A stretch of DNA of 64,000 nt from Streptomyces halstedii. GTDB taxonomy: Bacteria > Actinomycetota > Actinomycetes > Streptomycetales > Streptomycetaceae. The position numbers and the translations under genes are program-made. The stretch is taken from NCBI GenBank assembly GCA_000720535.1, contig JOAZ01000001.1, positions 372,001 through 436,000 on the forward strand, written 5' to 3'. The notes beneath the pieces are model-generated. The model was given only the letters and a program-made list of their open reading frames with translations. It searched no databases and was not told the origin of the DNA. Below, one piece after another: positions 1 to 8,928 of the stretch; position 1 is the stretch's first letter, and the number at the start of each line of letters is the position of its first letter.

Positions 1-1077
1 GTCCTCCTCGGGGGTCGTCGCCACGCCCATCTCCTCCTTGAGGATCGCCCGCGAGAGGTTCTGCACGAACATGGCACGCGGCCTGCGGCGGGCCTCCCAC
101 GCGGCGAGCGCGGCGGCCACGTCCTCCTCGGCGTCCAGCGACCGCGCCAGGACGAGCGCGTCCTCCACCGCCATCGCCGCCCCCTGGGCGAGGTGCGGGG
201 TGCTCGCGTGCGCGGCGTCACCGGCGAGGACGACCCGGCCGACGTGCCAGGGCTCCTCCACCGTGACCTGGGAGATGCGCGAGTAGACGACGGCGTCGGG
301 GTCCTTGACGTGCGAGAGCGCCTCGGCCACCGGCCCGCCGAAGGCGGCGAGCCGCTCCGCGAGCTGTTCGTGCGCGCGCTCCGGGTCCGGACGGAAGCCG
401 GGCTCCTCGGCGAAGACCGCGCCCAGGTACATCAGCTCGTCCGTGATCGGGGTGAGCAGCGCCTTGGCGGACTGGTTGCCCGTGCTCATGACGACGCCCC
501 GGACCTCGGGCAGGCGCGGCACGGTGACGCGCCAGTTGGCGAAGCCGGTGTACTCGGGGGAGAAGCGGTCGCCGTGGAGCCGGGTCCGCAGCGGTGAGCC
601 GATGCCGTCGAAGCCGACGACCAGGTCCCAGCGGGCGGACGAACCGTCGGAGAGGGTCACCTCGACACCGGAACCGTCGTCGGACAGTTCACTGATCGTC
701 GTGCCGAAGCGGATCCGGACCCCGGCGGCCGCGGTGGCGTCACCGAGCACCTCGGCCAGGGCGGGACGGGGTATGCCGTTGCAGGCCGGCGCCCCGTCCA
801 TCCGGGGCTGCGGGATCGTGGCGAGGGTCGCGCCGACCGGGTCGCAGATGGTCAGCACGTCCCACGCGAAGCCGGCCGTGACACACGCGTCGAGCAGGCC
901 GATCTCGCGCATGACGTGCAGCGCGTTCGACGGCTGGATGATGCCGACGCCGAGGGCGTCCAGCTCGTCGCGGAGCTCGGCGACCTCGACGGTGTGGCCG
1001 TGCCGGGCGAGCGCGACGGCCGCGGTCAGGCCGCCGATGCCGCCGCCGTGGACCAGGACACGCAAGGGGGTTGTCAT
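1..1077 (-). CDS. FAD-dependent monooxygenase (3' end outside window)
   Basis: The frame opens with ATG at 1077 (MTTPLRVLVHGGGIGGLTAA) and is still open at base 1, so at least 359 residues are present and the C-terminus is missing. It has the N-terminal dinucleotide-binding GxGxxG (HGGGIGG, residues 10-16) and, around residue 285, the second FAD motif GDAAHASTP followed by GAAMAVEDA. These are diagnostic of PHBH-fold aromatic-ring hydroxylases, which use FAD and NAD(P)H to hydroxylate aromatic or polyketide-like substrates in the cytosol. A GGAGAG ribosome site lies ahead of the ATG. It begins 47 bp after the conservon GTPase on the same strand and may be the last gene of that operon, in the place where many conservons carry a cytochrome P450. 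The substrate cannot be told. Confidence 0.9.
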   Translation of the reverse strand, partial: MTTPLRVLVHGGGIGGLTAAVALARHGHTVEVAELRDELDALGVGIIQPSNALHVMREIGLLDACVTAGFAWDVLTICDPVGATLATIPQPRMDGAPACNGIPRPALAEVLGDATAAAGVRIRFGTTISELSDDGSGVEVTLSDGSSARWDLVVGFDGIGSPLRTRLHGDRFSPEYTGFANWRVTVPRLPEVRGVVMSTGNQSAKALLTPITDELMYLGAVFAEEPGFRPDPERAHEQLAERLAAFGGPVAEALSHVKDPDAVVYSRISQVTVEEPWHVGRVVLAGDAAHASTPHLAQGAAMAVEDALVLARSLDAEEDVAAALAAWEARRRPRAMFVQNLSRAILKEEMGVATTPEED

Positions 1078-1124
1078 CTCAGAACTCTCCAGGCGGGAGG
1101 AGCGGGAAGGGGCGGGGCCGGCGG

Positions 1125-1694
1125 TCAGCCGGCCGCGGCGGGCAGGCTCATCAGGTGGTCGACCAGCGCCAGGAGCACATCCCGCCCGAACGGCCGCAGC
1201 CGGACGTCGCCGATCAGCAGCGGGACGTGCGGATCCAGGTCGAGGGCCGCCCGGATCTCCTCGGCGGTGCGGGTGTTGTGGCCGTGGAAGCAGTTGATCG
1301 CCACCACGAAGGGGATGTCGCGGCTCTCGAAGAAGTCGATCGAGGCGAAACTGGTGTCGAGCCTGCGGGTGTCGGCGATGACGACCCCGCCGAGCGCGCC
1401 GTTGACCAGGTCGTTCCACATGAACCAGAAACGCTCCTGGCCGGGTGTGCCGAACAGGTAGACCACCAGTTCCGGGCTGACCGTGATACGGCCGAAGTCC
1501 AGGGCCACGGTGGTGGTGTCCTTCTGGCCGATACCCGCCAGGTCGTCGACACCGACGCTCGCCTTGGTGAGGTATTCCTCGGTGCGCAGCGGAGCGACCT
1601 CGCTGACGGCGCCCACCAGGGTGGTCTTCCCGACGCCGAATCCGCCGGCGACGAGGATCTTGACGGCGGCAGGCGCCGTCTGGCTGGTTGTCAT
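1125..1694 (-). CDS. cvnD: Conservon GTPase, CvnD-type
   Basis: This is a 189-aa small GTP-binding protein of the CvnD family, which is related to the MglA/Ras-like switch proteins. A P-loop, GGFGVGKTT, lies at residues 16-24, and the switch II element LFGTPGQERF corresponds to DxxGQE of small G proteins. A canonical NKxD is not seen; INCFHG occupies that place. In conservons, CvnA-D form a membrane-associated complex that resembles eukaryotic G-protein-coupled sensing and influences development and secondary metabolism. The gene follows cvnC after 6 bp and is the fourth gene of the cvnA-B-C-D order, which supports the call. Confidence 0.93.
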   Translation of the reverse strand: MTTSQTAPAAVKILVAGGFGVGKTTLVGAVSEVAPLRTEEYLTKASVGVDDLAGIGQKDTTTVALDFGRITVSPELVVYLFGTPGQERFWFMWNDLVNGALGGVVIADTRRLDTSFASIDFFESRDIPFVVAINCFHGHNTRTAEEIRAALDLDPHVPLLIGDVRLRPFGRDVLLALVDHLMSLPAAAG

Positions 1695-1700
1695 CTTGGG

Positions 1701-2108
1701 TCAGAGTCTCCGGAGTCCGTCACGTACGGCGGCCAGCAGGCCCATGTCGGCCCCGCCGGATGCCCGTGCCACCGTCAGGGGGGCGCGGGCGAGCAGCAGT
1801 CCCTGGCCGACCAGGTCCGCCAGCAGGATCTTGGTCACCGAGACCGGCAGGTCGAGGCCCGCGGCCACCTCGGCCACGGCGGCCGGCCGCCGGCACCGGT
1901 CGAGGATCATGCGGTGCTCGGGCTGGAGTCGGCCCGCGCGCAGCGGGACACCGTGCTCGTCCAACGGCTCACCGGCCGTGGTCAGCACGGTGATGAGGCT
2001 GAAGTCGTCCCGCTCGGGAGCGGTCCGGCCGTGGGTGATGGTGTACGGCCGGACCATGGTGCCGGCCGCGTCCTCCTCGGGCTCCTCCTCGTCCCAGTAG
2101 GGCGTCAC
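1701..2108 (-). CDS. cvnC: DUF742 protein, CvnC-type
   Basis: This 135-aa protein matches the DUF742/CvnC pattern. Near the N-terminus is a proline/aspartate segment, VRPYTITHGRTAP, and then a winged-helix-like region (EHRMILDRCRRPAAVAEVAAGLDLP) that ends in a conserved LLADLVGQGLLLAR helix. In the family it is the third conservon protein, probably an adaptor between the histidine-kinase-like CvnA/roadblock CvnB and the GTPase. Its ATG overlaps the cvnB stop by 4 bp, so translation is coupled. No membrane segment or signal peptide is present. Confidence 0.9.
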   Translation of the reverse strand: MTPYWDEEEPEEDAAGTMVRPYTITHGRTAPERDDFSLITVLTTAGEPLDEHGVPLRAGRLQPEHRMILDRCRRPAAVAEVAAGLDLPVSVTKILLADLVGQGLLLARAPLTVARASGGADMGLLAAVRDGLRRL

Positions 2109-2542
2109 ACCCGCTGCCCGTCTCCGGTGCCGAAGGCGTCGAACTCACCGCGCACCGGCGCCGTGAGCTTCTGTCCGACCTGCTGCACGAGGTTGTGCAT
2201 GGCCAGGGACATCACCTCGGCGTCGACCTCCGGGGAGGCGACCACGGCGAGGTGGGTGCCCTGGCCGGCCGTGACGATGAAGAGCCAGAGGTCGGCGAGC
2301 TCGACGATGACCTGGTGCACGGTGCCGCCGTCGAACAGCTGGCCGACGCCGCGGGCGAGGCTCTGCTGGCCGGTGCATATCGCGGCGAGCCGCTCGGCGT
2401 CGGCCCGTTCGACGGTCCGTGAGTGGCTCACCACCAGTCCGTCGTCGGACAGCAGCACGGCGTTCATGGTCTCGGCCACCGAGTCCACCAAACCGTCGAG
2501 CAGCCAGTCCAGATCCTGGAGGGTGGCCGTAGTGCGTGTCAT
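2105..2542 (-). CDS. cvnB: Roadblock/LC7-domain protein, CvnB-type
   Basis: This 145-aa protein consists almost wholly of a roadblock/LC7 domain (LDWLLDGLVDSVAETMNAVLLSDDGLVVSHS, then ERLAAICTGQQSLARGV and the central strands VIVELADLWLFIV and THLAVVASPEVD). In bacterial G-protein modules such proteins act as GTPase-activating or scaffolding partners (as MglB does for MglA), and CvnB is the second member of conservons. It overlaps cvnA upstream and cvnC downstream by 4 bp each, showing a single translationally coupled operon. Confidence 0.93.
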   Translation of the reverse strand: MTRTTATLQDLDWLLDGLVDSVAETMNAVLLSDDGLVVSHSRTVERADAERLAAICTGQQSLARGVGQLFDGGTVHQVIVELADLWLFIVTAGQGTHLAVVASPEVDAEVMSLAMHNLVQQVGQKLTAPVRGEFDAFGTGDGQRV

Positions 2543-5500
2543 GACCGTTCTTCTCTCGTGGGATGGGTGGGTGTGGGGCGGTCGGGCGGGTTCGGCGGAT
2601 CCTCCGCCGCACGGGCCGCGCGCGACCGCCGCTGGAACGCCCCGATCGCGGCACCGGCCCGGCGGGGCGCCGGGCGGAACAGCGGGTTCTCGTCCCAGCT
2701 CGGGGGCCGCCTGGGTGTGGCGCCCGGGGAGACGGGACCGGTCCGCAGCTCGTCCACCAGGCTGGCCTGGCGCACCCGGCGGGGGAGCGGAGGCTCGCCA
2801 CCGCCGTCCGCGCTCGTGACGGCGGGTTCCGGCTCCGCGGCGGAGACCGGGGGGCCCGGTACGGCGGGCGGCCGCTGACCGGGGGCGGGGTGCCGCCCCG
2901 TGTGGTCGTGGCCGGACACGCCGTCGTAGGGCGGCGGGGCGGAGGCCGGGGCGGACCGGGGGTGCTGCCCGTACGCCTGGTCCGGGGGCGGGTAGCCCTC
3001 GTCGGAGTGCGGATACGTGTGGGCGGGCACGGGGAACTGCCCGGCCGCCGTCATGTACGGCTCGTCCTGCGTGGGGTACGGGCTGTCCGGTCCGGGGTAC
3101 GGCTCGTCCTGCGTGGGGTACGGGCCGTCCGGTCCCGGGTACGGGCCGTCCGGTCCCGGGTACGGGCCACCTTCCGGTCCGGGGTACAGGCCGCCGTCCG
3201 GTCCCGGGTACGGGCCGTCCGGTCCGGGGCGCGGGTCGCCCTCCGGTCCGGGGTACGGGCCACCTTCCGGTCCGGCGTACGGGTCACCCTCCGGTGCGGC
3301 GTACGGCCCGAACGCGCCGGTGCCGGGCCCGGCGTACGAGGTACCGGTCGCCGGGTACGGCTCCTCGGGCGCCTCGTACGGCGGTCGGTCCGGCGTGCCG
3401 TAGGGATCCTGGGGCCCGCTCGCCGGTTCGTCGGACGGGGCGGGCCGTTCCGGTGCGCCGGGGTGCCCGGCCGGACGGCCGGTCCGGGCCGCGTGGTCGG
3501 ACAGGGCCGTGACTCCGGCCAGCGCCTTGCCCTGTACGCGGGTCGGCAGCGCGCCCGGTTCGGCGGGCGCCGGACGGCGTTCCGGCGCGGGCGGGGCGGA
3601 CGCGGCCGGTCCCGGCACCGCCACCGGACCGGAGTGGGGTCCGGGGACGGTCAGCTCGTCGGGGACGAGCACGACCACACGGGTGCCGCCGAAGGCGGAC
3701 GGGCGGAATTCGACCCGCAGTCCGTACTGGTCCGCGAGGCGCGCGATCACATGGAGGCCGAGCCGGATGTCCTCCGAGTGGGCCAGCACGTCCAAGCGCG
3801 GCGGACGGCTCATCAGTTCGTTGGCCTCGGCGAGCTGTTCCTCGTCCATGCCCAGGCCCCGGTCCTCGACCTCGATGGCCAGGCCCCGGCTCACCTTGGC
3901 GGCACGCACCTCGACGGGGCTCGGCGGCCGGGAGAAGCTCAGCGCGTTCTCGATGAGTTCGGCCAGGACGTGGGAGACCGGGCCCACGGCCCGCTCGGAC
4001 AGCCACGGGGCGCCGTCGAGGTCCAGCACCACCCGGCGGTAGTCCTGCACCTCGCCCTGCGCCGAGCGCATGACGTCCAGCAGCGGCACGGGCTTGCGCC
4101 AGCGCCGGTGCGGCGATCCGCCGGAGAGGATCACCAGGTTCTCCTCGTACCGCCGCAGACGGGCCGTCAGGTGGTCCAGGTCGAAGAGCCCGTCGAGGAC
4201 CTCGGGGTCCTCGTGCTTGCGCTCCAGCTCGTCCAGCTTCTTCAGCTGCTGGCCGATCAGCTGCTGGGTGCGGCGCGCGATGCGCTGGAGGAGCCGTTCG
4301 AAGCCCCGGTGCTGGTCGGCCTGTCTGACGGCGGCCGTCAGGGCGCTGGTGCGCGCCTGGTTGAGCGCGCTGCCGAGCCGGGTCAGCTCGTCCCCGCCGC
4401 CGGCCGGGGCGTCGATCGCGCGGGCCTCGGCCTCGACGTCGATCTTCTCACCCCGCGCCAGCCGCTCGACGACGTCCGGCAGCGCCTTCTCCAGCTCCTC
4501 GGCGCGTTCCTGGAGCCCCAGGACGCGCCGGCGGAGGTTACCCGTGAGACGCCAAGTGGTCCAGACCACCACGATGACCGCGAGCAGACCGATCACCGAG
4601 GTGAGGACCATCTTCAGCAGCAGGGACATGACGCTGCCCTTGCCGGTCGCCACGACCGCCTCGGTGCGGGTCTCCAGCAGTCCGACCAGCTCGGGCGTGA
4701 CGCCGTCCATGGCCTCGCGCCAGGTCTTCTCGTCGGCGTCCAGCGCGACGAAGCCGGACCGGTCGGCCGCCACCGGTCCCAGGAGCCGCTTCTCGATCTT
4801 CGTCTTGGCCGCCCAGGCGGAGCCCTCGGTCAACTGCTGCCAGCGGGCCCGCTCGTCCTCGGGAAGATACGGGACCACTTTGGTCGCGGCCTGGAACGAC
4901 TGCCCCGCCACGGCTTCCCGGACCTCCTGGAGGTCCTCCGCGCTCAGCTTGCCCGAGGGCCAGCCGCGCGCCAGGATCGCGTCCGAGCGGGAGATCATCT
5001 CCTTCGCCCAGAAGAGGTCCACGAGCGGCTGACTCAACTGGGTCACCTCGCCGTTGTCCACGTGGCTGAGCGCCGCGAAGAGCTTGAGGTCCGTGGCGAT
5101 GAGGTCCGTGTAGTACGAGTAGACGACCCGCTGCTGCTTGCCGGCCCCCTCGTCGACGAGCGTGCGCTGCGCGGGCAGCTGGTTCATGGCCTCGCGTGCC
5201 CTGGCGACCGCGTCCCGCACCTCGGAGGGGGCGTCGTCGGCGTTCACGTCGGAGAGCGACTGGAAGGCCGCGATCGCGTCGTCGGTGAGCGCGCGCTGCT
5301 TCTCCAGCGCCGCGCGGGAGGCGTCCGGCCGGGCCAGCGACTCGGCGCTGAGCCGCCGCTCCTCCTGAAGGTTGTAGTAGACGATGTTGGACGGTTGACC
5401 GGCTTGTTCGGCCAACAGCCCCTGGGCTGCCTGGCGTTGGAAGTCGAGCAGTGTCTGTCCGCTGGTGACCGCCCAGAGGGCCGCCAGGGCGACACCGGGT

Positions 5501-5631
5501 ACGACGGCCAGGACGAGGAGGGCTGTCCGCAACGACATGGGTGCCGAGTCGGTCCGCCGTGACGCGCGCGTGCGCAGGGGAGGCTCCTTGACTTTGGTGC
5601 CAGCCAGTGACTGGTCAAATCCGGTGAGCAC
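2539..5631 (-). CDS. cvnA: Conservon sensor histidine-kinase-like protein with NIT domain, CvnA-type
   Basis: This 1030-aa membrane protein has TM1 at about residues 33-52, an extracytoplasmic nitrate/nitrite-sensing-type (NIT) helical domain to about residue 330 and TM2 near 338-362 (VIGLLAVIVVVWTTW). A HAMP/coiled-coil linker follows, then a HATPase domain about residues 540-665 with N box ELIENALSFSRPPSP, G1 VEDRGLGMDEEQ and RLGLHVIARLA. As in other CvnA proteins no clear phospho-acceptor H box is visible. The roughly 360-residue tail is Pro/Gly-rich and includes a run of near-tandem YPGPDG/YPGPEG units about residues 774-857. The GTG at 5631 is the longest in-frame start; an ATG at residue 32 (5538) is an alternative, just ahead of TM1. 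It heads the operon cvnA-B-C-D. Confidence 0.9.
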   Translation of the reverse strand: MLTGFDQSLAGTKVKEPPLRTRASRRTDSAPMSLRTALLVLAVVPGVALAALWAVTSGQTLLDFQRQAAQGLLAEQAGQPSNIVYYNLQEERRLSAESLARPDASRAALEKQRALTDDAIAAFQSLSDVNADDAPSEVRDAVARAREAMNQLPAQRTLVDEGAGKQQRVVYSYYTDLIATDLKLFAALSHVDNGEVTQLSQPLVDLFWAKEMISRSDAILARGWPSGKLSAEDLQEVREAVAGQSFQAATKVVPYLPEDERARWQQLTEGSAWAAKTKIEKRLLGPVAADRSGFVALDADEKTWREAMDGVTPELVGLLETRTEAVVATGKGSVMSLLLKMVLTSVIGLLAVIVVVWTTWRLTGNLRRRVLGLQERAEELEKALPDVVERLARGEKIDVEAEARAIDAPAGGGDELTRLGSALNQARTSALTAAVRQADQHRGFERLLQRIARRTQQLIGQQLKKLDELERKHEDPEVLDGLFDLDHLTARLRRYEENLVILSGGSPHRRWRKPVPLLDVMRSAQGEVQDYRRVVLDLDGAPWLSERAVGPVSHVLAELIENALSFSRPPSPVEVRAAKVSRGLAIEVEDRGLGMDEEQLAEANELMSRPPRLDVLAHSEDIRLGLHVIARLADQYGLRVEFRPSAFGGTRVVVLVPDELTVPGPHSGPVAVPGPAASAPPAPERRPAPAEPGALPTRVQGKALAGVTALSDHAARTGRPAGHPGAPERPAPSDEPASGPQDPYGTPDRPPYEAPEEPYPATGTSYAGPGTGAFGPYAAPEGDPYAGPEGGPYPGPEGDPRPGPDGPYPGPDGGLYPGPEGGPYPGPDGPYPGPDGPYPTQDEPYPGPDSPYPTQDEPYMTAAGQFPVPAHTYPHSDEGYPPPDQAYGQHPRSAPASAPPPYDGVSGHDHTGRHPAPGQRPPAVPGPPVSAAEPEPAVTSADGGGEPPLPRRVRQASLVDELRTGPVSPGATPRRPPSWDENPLFRPAPRRAGAAIGAFQRRSRAARAAEDPPNPPDRPTPTHPTREERS
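3060..3310 (-). repeat. In-gene tandem repeats encoding PYPGPDG units in the CvnA tail
   Basis: About 250 bp inside cvnA is built from degenerate units of roughly 21-27 bp. They encode PYPGPDG, PYPGPEG, PYPTQDE and PYAGPEG one after another. Units differ in order and length, so the array looks like the outcome of repeated slippage or unequal recombination. It lies in the low-complexity cytoplasmic C-terminus, outside the sensory and ATPase domains. Confidence 0.8.
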
Positions 5632-6027
5632 TTGGACACATGGATATTAGTCACAGGGCAAAAATGAAGAAAAAGCGGGCTCACATGTACAACACCGCGT
5701 GCCCACATGATCCACACCCGTCTCCGCCGAAACGCCACGACCGGGCCCGCGCGGCGTCCCGCCGGACCTGCGAAAAGGCCGGTACGCGGACACCCGCCTG
5801 ACGGTCTGTGGAGACCCGCCGCCCGGCCTTGTGTGCGGACGGGCGGTCCGGGCACACGCACCCCCACGACCACGGCGGAGCGCCCGCCGGCCCCGGCCGG
5901 CCCCGCTCCCGGTGCCAGTGGTCCGCGCCCTCGCGGCGCGCCGTACGGGTGAAGGGAGCCAGGGGATATATCTGTATTCGGTGCCCTTCGCTCAGTCTGT
6001 CCTCTTTCTCCCTCTGGTCTCTCCGTC
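5632..6027. promoter_or_regulatory. Divergent promoter region between cvnA and mrpA
   Basis: No gene is seen in these 396 bp, which separate the leftward conservon from the rightward mrp operon and must hold both promoters. The cvnA-proximal part is unusually A/T-rich for this genome (about 5641-5680, with runs of A and T). On the other side a TATATCTGTATT element lies at 5967-5978, about 50 bp before the mrpA start, and is a candidate -10 region. The last 30 bases before mrpA are pyrimidine-rich. Confidence 0.5.
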
Positions 6028-8928
6028 GTGATCACGCTCATCGTCTGCCACTTCGCCCTCGCGGCCTGCGCGGCCCCGCTGGTGCGCCGCCTGGGCAGGC
6101 GCGCCTTCCTGGTGCTCGCGCTGCCGCCCGCCGCCACCACGGTGTGGGCGGGCACCGAGTGGGGCGGCGCGGCGGCCGGCCGGGCGGTCACCTGGACCTG
6201 GGAATGGATTCCCGACTACGGCGTCTCGCTCGCCCTGCGCCTGGACGCCCTCGCCGAACTGATGGTGCTGCTCGCCGCGGGGGTCGGCACGCTCGTCCTG
6301 CTCTACTGCGCCTCCTACTTCACCGACGACTCCCCCCGGCTGGGCTCCTTCGCCGGGAACCTGCTCGCCTTCACCGGCGCGATGCTCGCCCTGGTCCTCG
6401 CCGACGACCTGATCTCCCTCTACGTGTTCTGGGAGCTCACCACCGTCTTCTCGTACCTGCTGATCGGCCACGGCAGCGAACGCAAACAGAACCGCAGGTC
6501 CGCCCTCCAGGCCCTCACCGTCACCACCTTCGGCGGCCTCGCCATGCTGATCGGCTTCCTGATCCTCGGTCAGGCGGCCGGAACCTACCGCGTCTCCGCG
6601 ATCGTCGCCCACCCGCCCGAGGCCACGCTCGCCGTGTCCGTCGCGATCGCCCTCGTCCTGTGCGGGGCCCTGTCCAAGTCCGCCGTCTGGCCGTTCAGCC
6701 TGTGGCTCCCCAACGCGATGGCCGCGCCCACCCCCGTCAGCGCCTATCTGCACGCCGCCGCCATGGTGAAGGCCGGTGTCTACCTGGTCGCGCGGCTCGC
6801 CCCCGCCTTCGCCGACGTACCGCTGTGGCGGCCCGTCGTCCTCGTGCTCGGCGGTGCGACCATGCTGCTCGGCGGCTGGCGGGCGCTGCGCCTCAACGAC
6901 CTGAAGCTCGTGCTGGCCTACGGCACCGTCAGCCAACTCGGCTTCCTCACCGTGCTCGCCGGGGCCGGCAACCGTGACGCGGCACTCGCCGCCGGCGCCA
7001 TGATCCTCGGTCACGCCCTGTTCAAGGCCGCCCTGTTCCTCGTCACCGGGATCGTCGACCACGCGACGGGCACCCGTGACCTGCGCAGACTCTCCGGGGT
7101 CGGCCGCGCCTCACCCGCCCTGTGCGCGACGGCCGTGCTCGCCGCCGCGTCCATGGCCGCCCTGCCGCCGTTCCTGGGCTTCGCCGCGAAGGAGGCGGCG
7201 TTCGACGCGCTGCTGCACGGCAACACCGCCGACCGCTGGGTGCTGGCCGTCACCGTCATGGGGTCGGTGCTGACCGTCGCCTACACCCTGCGCTTCGTCT
7301 GGGGCGCCTTCGCCCGCAAACCCGGGGTCGAGGACACCCCCGTGCACCGGGTGGGACCCGCCTTCCTGGCGCCGCCCGCGCTGCTCGCCGCCGCCTGCCT
7401 GGTGCTGGGGCCCGGCATCGGCTGGACGGACGGGCTGCTGAGCGCGTACGCCGACACCTTCCCGCGCCCCGCCCACCCCTTCCAGCTCGCGCTCTGGCAC
7501 GGCTTCGGGACCGTCCTGGTGCTGTCCGCCGCCGCCTGGCTGGGCGGGGCCGTGCTCTTCGCGGGGCGCGCGACCGTCACCCGGCTCTCCCGGCGCGTCG
7601 CCTGGCCGACCGCCGACAGGGTCTTCGGCCACCTCCTGCTGGGCCTGGAACGCCTGGCCCTCCAGGTCACCGGCTTCGTCCAGCGCGGCTCCCTCTCCGT
7701 GTACCTCGCCACCACCCTGCTGGTGATGATCGGCGGCCAGCTCGCCGTGCTGTTCACGGACCGCCCCTGGGACGGGGCGGCCGCACCCCGGCTGTGGGAC
7801 ACCCCGCTCCAGGGCGCGACGGCCGTGCTGACCTGCGCGGCGGCGCTGCTCTGCCTGGCCGTCAGCCGCCGGATGAAGGCCGTCGTCCTGGCCGGGCTGA
7901 CCGGGTACGGCACCGCGCTGCTCTTCGTGGTCCAGGGCGCGCCGGACCTGGCGCTCACCCAGTTCTGCGTGGAGACCGTGTCGATGATCGTGTTCGTGCT
8001 CGTCCTGCGCCGGATGCCGGTGCACTTCCAGGAGTCCGTCAGTCCGTGGCGGCGCGCGGTCCGCGTGCCGGTCGCCCTGGGCGGCGCGGCCACCCTGGGG
8101 GTCGCGCTGTGGGTGACGGCCGCCGCGCGCGTCGCCCCGCCGGCCGGTGCGGCGATGGTCGAGGAGACCGCGGACCACGGCCTCAAGGACGTCGTCGCCA
8201 CCATCCTGGTCGATCTGCGGGCCTGGGACACCATGGGGGAGTCGGCCGTGCTCGCCGCCGCCGCGATCGGGGTCACCAGCCTCATCTACGTGCACCGCCG
8301 CAGCGAGGCCGACATGCGGCGGGGAGAGCTGCTCGGCCAGACCGCCTGGTCGCTGAACGCCACCTCGCTGACCGGGGTGCCCCAGGGCTACGACACCGCC
8401 CCCGAACGCACCTGGCTGGCCGCCGGATCGACCCTCGCGCCCGAACACCGCTCGGTGGTCTTCGAAGTGGTCGCCCGCCTGGTCTTCCACCCGATCCTGG
8501 TCCTCTCGCTGTACCTGCTGTTCTGCGCGGAGAACATGCCGGGCGGCGGCTTCGTCGGCGGTCTGGTCGCGGGACTCGGCCTCATCACCCGCTACCTCGC
8601 GGGCGGCCGGTTCGAACTCGCCGAGGCCGCCCCGCTGCAACCAGGGCTCTTCACCGGTCTCGGGCTCTTCCTCTCCACCGGGGTCGCCCTGCTCGGCCTG
8701 GCCAACGGCACGGTGCTGCACGCCTGGACCTACCACGGGCACCTGCCCGTCCTCGGCGACTACCACATCGGTACGCCGGTCCTCTTCGACTGCGGCGTGT
8801 ACCTCCTGGTCCTGGGCGTCGTCCTGGACATCGTGCGGGCCCTCGGCGCCAAGGTGGACCGGCAGATCGAACGGGCGGCGGGCGCGCTCGCGCCGGCCGG
8901 GACCGGCAGCGGGGGGACCGGCCGATGA
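6028..8928 (+). CDS. mrpA: Mrp Na+/H+ antiporter subunit A fused to subunit B
   Basis: This is a 966-residue polytopic protein. Residues about 1-780 are the MrpA/NuoL-like proton-translocating part, with the family's LYVFWELTTVFSYLLIG and AAMVKAGVYLVARL motifs. The last ~150 residues (RSVVFEVVARLVFHPILVLSLYLLF ... PGGGFVGGLVAGLGL ... FDCGVYLLVLGVVLDIVRAL, quoted in pieces) match MrpB. No separate mrpB exists in the operon, so this is the A-B fusion common in actinobacteria. With MrpC-G it forms a membrane complex that exchanges cytoplasmic Na+ for H+, giving Na+ and alkali tolerance. The GTG start at 6028 lacks a purine-rich ribosome site, but the protein starts exactly where MrpA proteins do. 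The stop overlaps mrpC (ATGA). Confidence 0.95.
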   Translation: MITLIVCHFALAACAAPLVRRLGRRAFLVLALPPAATTVWAGTEWGGAAAGRAVTWTWEWIPDYGVSLALRLDALAELMVLLAAGVGTLVLLYCASYFTDDSPRLGSFAGNLLAFTGAMLALVLADDLISLYVFWELTTVFSYLLIGHGSERKQNRRSALQALTVTTFGGLAMLIGFLILGQAAGTYRVSAIVAHPPEATLAVSVAIALVLCGALSKSAVWPFSLWLPNAMAAPTPVSAYLHAAAMVKAGVYLVARLAPAFADVPLWRPVVLVLGGATMLLGGWRALRLNDLKLVLAYGTVSQLGFLTVLAGAGNRDAALAAGAMILGHALFKAALFLVTGIVDHATGTRDLRRLSGVGRASPALCATAVLAAASMAALPPFLGFAAKEAAFDALLHGNTADRWVLAVTVMGSVLTVAYTLRFVWGAFARKPGVEDTPVHRVGPAFLAPPALLAAACLVLGPGIGWTDGLLSAYADTFPRPAHPFQLALWHGFGTVLVLSAAAWLGGAVLFAGRATVTRLSRRVAWPTADRVFGHLLLGLERLALQVTGFVQRGSLSVYLATTLLVMIGGQLAVLFTDRPWDGAAAPRLWDTPLQGATAVLTCAAALLCLAVSRRMKAVVLAGLTGYGTALLFVVQGAPDLALTQFCVETVSMIVFVLVLRRMPVHFQESVSPWRRAVRVPVALGGAATLGVALWVTAAARVAPPAGAAMVEETADHGLKDVVATILVDLRAWDTMGESAVLAAAAIGVTSLIYVHRRSEADMRRGELLGQTAWSLNATSLTGVPQGYDTAPERTWLAAGSTLAPEHRSVVFEVVARLVFHPILVLSLYLLFCAENMPGGGFVGGLVAGLGLITRYLAGGRFELAEAAPLQPGLFTGLGLFLSTGVALLGLANGTVLHAWTYHGHLPVLGDYHIGTPVLFDCGVYLLVLGVVLDIVRALGAKVDRQIERAAGALAPAGTGSGGTGR

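Noticed and set aside
2563..5562. A 999-codon open frame on the plus strand opposite cvnA
   Set aside because: Its product is Arg/Val/Gly-rich low-complexity sequence, and the minus strand holds clear NIT/HATPase domains. It is a GC-driven shadow.
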